Assembly (NCBI GenBank): GCA_007116765.1
Contig: SKHV01000125.1
Span: forward strand, 1 to 6,123
Length of the DNA stretch: 6,123 bases
Source: Prolixibacteraceae bacterium
Lineage (GTDB): Bacteria; Bacteroidota; Bacteroidia; Bacteroidales; Prolixibacteraceae
Direction: 5' to 3'
Positions 3,236 through 6,123 of this stretch are shown here, piece by piece. Positions within the stretch are counted from its first letter, which is position 1. Every line of letters begins with the position of its first letter. Both the position numbers and the translations under genes were made by a program. The notes under the pieces are model-generated. The model worked only from the letters and a program-made list of their open reading frames with translations. It was not told the DNA's origin and made no database searches.

Positions 3236-6123
3236 ATGGATAATTTCAAAAAACATATAAAGAAGGCGATAGTACTGGGTTCGGGCGCACTGAAAATTGG
3301 CGAGGCCGGCGAATTTGACTACTCGGGATCACAAGCGCTCAAAGCTTTGAAGGAAGAAGGTGTTGAAACCATTCTTATAAACCCGAACATCGCAACCATT
3401 CAAACATCGGAAGAAATTGCCGATAAAATTTATTTTCTGCCTATAACAGCATATTTTGTTGAACAGGTCATCATAAAAGAAAAGCCACAAGGTATTTTAC
3501 TTGCGTTTGGTGGACAAACAGCACTGAACTGTGGTGTTGAACTTTACAAAAATGGAATTCTCGAGAAATACAATCTTGAAGTTGTTGGTACCCCGGTACA
3601 ATCAATTATTGACACCGAAGACCGCGACATTTTCTCAAAAATATTGCACAGCATCGATGTAAAAACCCCGAAAAGCATTGCCTGCAACAATATGGAAGAA
3701 GCCAAAAAAGCGATTGAAACCGTAGGCTTTCCAATAATAATACGCGCTGCTTATACCCTGGGGGGTTTAGGCTCTGGTTTCTGCTCCAACATGGAAGAAC
3801 TCGAAGAAAGAGCAAGCAACGCTTTTTCATATTCGCCCCAAATTTTAATTGAAGAATCGATTAAAGGATGGAAAGAAGTTGAATACGAGGTTGTACGCGA
3901 CCAGTTCGACAATTGCATTACCGTGTGTAACATGGAAAACTTCGACCCGCTGGGAATACACACCGGCGAAAGCATTGTGGTGGCCCCATCGCAAACGCTT
4001 ACAAATAAGGAATACCATAAACTCAGGGAACTATCAATACGGATAATCAGGCGTATTGGCGTGGTGGGCGAATGCAACGTGCAATTTGCCCTCGACCCTT
4101 TTAGTGAGGACTACCGGGTTATTGAAGTGAACGCACGCTTAAGCCGCTCGTCGGCGCTGGCATCGAAAGCTACGGGTTACCCGCTGGCATTTGTTGCAGC
4201 AAAACTAGGCATGGGCTATGGCCTTCACCAGTTGAAAAACACCGTTACCAAAGTAACCACAGCCTGCTTTGAGCCATCCCTTGACTACGTGGTGTGTAAA
4301 ATCCCACGCTGGGATTTGAGCAAGTTCTCGGGTGTATCGAAGCAAATTGGCAGCTCCATGAAATCGGTGGGCGAAATCATGTCGGTTGGGCGCAATTTTG
4401 AAGAAGCCATACAGAAAGGTTTACGCATGATTGGTCTTGGCATGCACGGCTTTGTGGGCAACAGCGACGAAATTACCATCGACACCATTGAGGAGGAACT
4501 CCCCCGCCCTACCGACCGCCGTATTTTTGCCATAGCCGAAGCATTTCACCGCGGATATACGGTTGAAGATATATACCAAAAAACAAAAATTGACCACTGG
4601 TTTTTATACAAGCTCGAAAACATTTATAAAATGCGCTGCGAGCTTTACAACTACAATTCGCTGAACGAACTGCCCGACGAAACCCTGCTGCAAGCCAAAA
4701 AAATTGGTTTTTCTGATTTTCAGGTAGCCCGCATGGTAATGAAGCTTAAAAGCGACAAGATGCAGGAAGGCTTACTTAGTGTACGTGCGCACCGTAAAGC
4801 AAAAAACATTCTTCCGTACATTAAACAAATTGATACACTGGCAGGCGAATATCCTGCACAAACCAACTACTTGTACGTAACTTACAACGCCAGCGAGCAC
4901 GATATTGAGTTTGTGCACGACAACAAATCGGTTATAGTGCTGGGGTCGGGTGCTTACCGTATTGGTTCGTCGGTTGAGTTCGACTGGTGCGGTGTAAATG
5001 CCATCAACACCATTCGGAAAGAGGGCTACCGTGCAATAATGATAAACTATAACCCCGAAACTGTGAGTACCGATTACGACAACTGCGACCGTTTGTATTT
5101 CGATGAACTCAGCTTTGAACGTGTAATGGACATTGTTGACCTTGAAAACCCCATGGGCACTGTGGTTTCAACCGGGGGGCAAATACCCAACAACCTGGCC
5201 ATGAAACTGCACTCGCAAAACGTACCCATACTGGGAACAACTGCCGAGAAAATAGATAATGCCGAAGACCGCCAGAAATTTTCATCGCTGCTCGATAAAA
5301 TTGGTGTTGACCAACCACGATGGAGCGAATTATCGACCATTGAAGAAATACATAAATTTGTTGAAGAAGTTGGTTTTCCGGTGTTAATCAGGCCATCGTA
5401 TGTGCTTTCGGGTGCGGCCATGAACGTGGTATCGAACAGCGACCAGTTAGAACATTTCCTTAGACTGGCAGTAAAAGTTTCGAAAGAACACCCCGTGGTA
5501 GTTTCGGAATTTATTGAACAAGCCAAAGAAATTGAAATAGATGCAGTGGCCGATAAAGGCGAAATTGTGGCTTACGCTATTTCGGAGCACGTTGAATTTG
5601 CCGGGGTACACTCGGGCGATGCAACCATAGTGTTCCCACCACAAAAACTATATATTGAAACCATTCGCCGTATAAAGCGCATTGCGCGCGAAGTGGCCAA
5701 AGGCCTCGAAATTTCGGGGCCGTTCAACATGCAGTTGCTCGCGAAGGATAACGACATTAAAGTAATTGAGTGCAACCTGAGGGCATCGCGCAGTTTCCCC
5801 TTTGTTTCGAAAGTAATGAAACTGAACCTGATTGAGCTTGCGACAAAAGTTATGCTTGACGTACCTTACACAAAGCCCGACAAATCGTTGTTCGAGCTTG
5901 ACCACGTGGGAATAAAAGCCCCCCAGTTCTCGTTCCACCGCCTGCTCAATGCCGACCCCGTTTTGGGTGTGGATATGAGCTCAACCGGCGAAGTTGCATG
6001 CCTGGGCGATAACTATTACGAGGCCATTTTAAAATCGATGCTTTCGGTTGGATACAACATTCCAAAAAAGAATGTACTGATTTCATCGGGGCCAACACGT
6101 TCAAAAGTAGAATTGCTTAAATC
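3236..6123 (+). CDS. carB: Carbamoyl phosphate synthase, large subunit (C-terminus beyond window)
   Basis: CarB makes carbamoyl phosphate from bicarbonate, ammonia supplied by CarA and two ATP. The frame is open for 962 codons from the ATG at 3236 to the right edge, against about 1,075 in the family, so roughly the last 110 residues are missing. Two homologous ATP-grasp halves are visible. The first starts at IVLGSGALKIGEAGEFDYSGSQ (12-33), with Arg130, Arg170, His242, Gln283, Glu297 and Asn299 at expected ATP-site positions. The second starts at VIVLGSGAYRIGSSVEFDW (566-584) and includes NPETVSTDYD (606-615), RPSYVLSG (719-726) and AGVHSGD (789-795). The final residues (from about 940) enter the MGS-like allosteric domain. 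Motifs such as NARLSRSSALASKATGYPLA and ECNLRASRSFPFVSK resemble eukaryotic CPS1 more than E. coli CarB, as in other Bacteroidota. It is the second gene of the carAB operon. No frameshift was seen. Confidence 0.97.
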   Translation, partial: MDNFKKHIKKAIVLGSGALKIGEAGEFDYSGSQALKALKEEGVETILINPNIATIQTSEEIADKIYFLPITAYFVEQVIIKEKPQGILLAFGGQTALNCGVELYKNGILEKYNLEVVGTPVQSIIDTEDRDIFSKILHSIDVKTPKSIACNNMEEAKKAIETVGFPIIIRAAYTLGGLGSGFCSNMEELEERASNAFSYSPQILIEESIKGWKEVEYEVVRDQFDNCITVCNMENFDPLGIHTGESIVVAPSQTLTNKEYHKLRELSIRIIRRIGVVGECNVQFALDPFSEDYRVIEVNARLSRSSALASKATGYPLAFVAAKLGMGYGLHQLKNTVTKVTTACFEPSLDYVVCKIPRWDLSKFSGVSKQIGSSMKSVGEIMSVGRNFEEAIQKGLRMIGLGMHGFVGNSDEITIDTIEEELPRPTDRRIFAIAEAFHRGYTVEDIYQKTKIDHWFLYKLENIYKMRCELYNYNSLNELPDETLLQAKKIGFSDFQVARMVMKLKSDKMQEGLLSVRAHRKAKNILPYIKQIDTLAGEYPAQTNYLYVTYNASEHDIEFVHDNKSVIVLGSGAYRIGSSVEFDWCGVNAINTIRKEGYRAIMINYNPETVSTDYDNCDRLYFDELSFERVMDIVDLENPMGTVVSTGGQIPNNLAMKLHSQNVPILGTTAEKIDNAEDRQKFSSLLDKIGVDQPRWSELSTIEEIHKFVEEVGFPVLIRPSYVLSGAAMNVVSNSDQLEHFLRLAVKVSKEHPVVVSEFIEQAKEIEIDAVADKGEIVAYAISEHVEFAGVHSGDATIVFPPQKLYIETIRRIKRIAREVAKGLEISGPFNMQLLAKDNDIKVIECNLRASRSFPFVSKVMKLNLIELATKVMLDVPYTKPDKSLFELDHVGIKAPQFSFHRLLNADPVLGVDMSSTGEVACLGDNYYEAILKSMLSVGYNIPKKNVLISSGPTRSKVELLK

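Noticed and set aside
3606..4533. Several frames inside carB, on both strands
   Set aside because: They overlap the intact carB frame with its conserved residues and are best explained as shadows.
5074..5938. Minus-strand frames up to 150 codons opposite the second half of carB
   Set aside because: Long antisense frames are common opposite conserved genes with this codon use; none shows a domain or start context.

Overview
The window comes from a Bacteroidota genome, probably the Bacteroidales/Marinilabiliales side. Three things point there: the protein families (Bacteroidota-type ArgG, ArgR and CarB), promoter-like TAnnTTTG motifs, and A/T-rich gene starts with no clear Shine-Dalgarno sequences. 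It holds a divergent cluster for arginine and carbamoyl phosphate synthesis.

On the minus strand, read right to left, are argR (1438-1920), a GNAT acyltransferase gene 7 bp behind it (738-1430), a 306-bp gap, and the N-terminal 143 codons of argG, which runs off the left edge (1-431). On the plus strand, diverging from argR, are carA (about 2147-3220) and carB (3236 to the right edge, 962 codons, C-terminus missing). Together the genes make carbamoyl phosphate (CarAB), perform an arginine-pathway step that uses its product (ArgG), probably acylate glutamate at the start of the pathway (GNAT, inferred), and sense arginine (ArgR).

The control DNA is the most informative part. Upstream of argR are a perfect ARG-box core and a weaker one, 21 bp apart centre to centre, overlapping a TAnnTTTG motif, which suggests autoregulation. 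The carA leader has its own TAnnTTTG motif, then a terminator-like hairpin followed by eight T. A possible 23-codon reading frame with four arginine codons starts inside that hairpin, and its TGA overlaps the TTG start of carA. This looks like an undescribed ribosome-dependent attenuator for carAB. It is inferred from sequence only.

The gap between the GNAT gene and argG holds a promoter-like motif, a 16-bp palindrome just upstream of it, and an AT-rich 169-bp segment bounded by perfect 12-bp inverted repeats that no gene explains. No tRNA, rRNA, CRISPR array or insertion sequence was seen.
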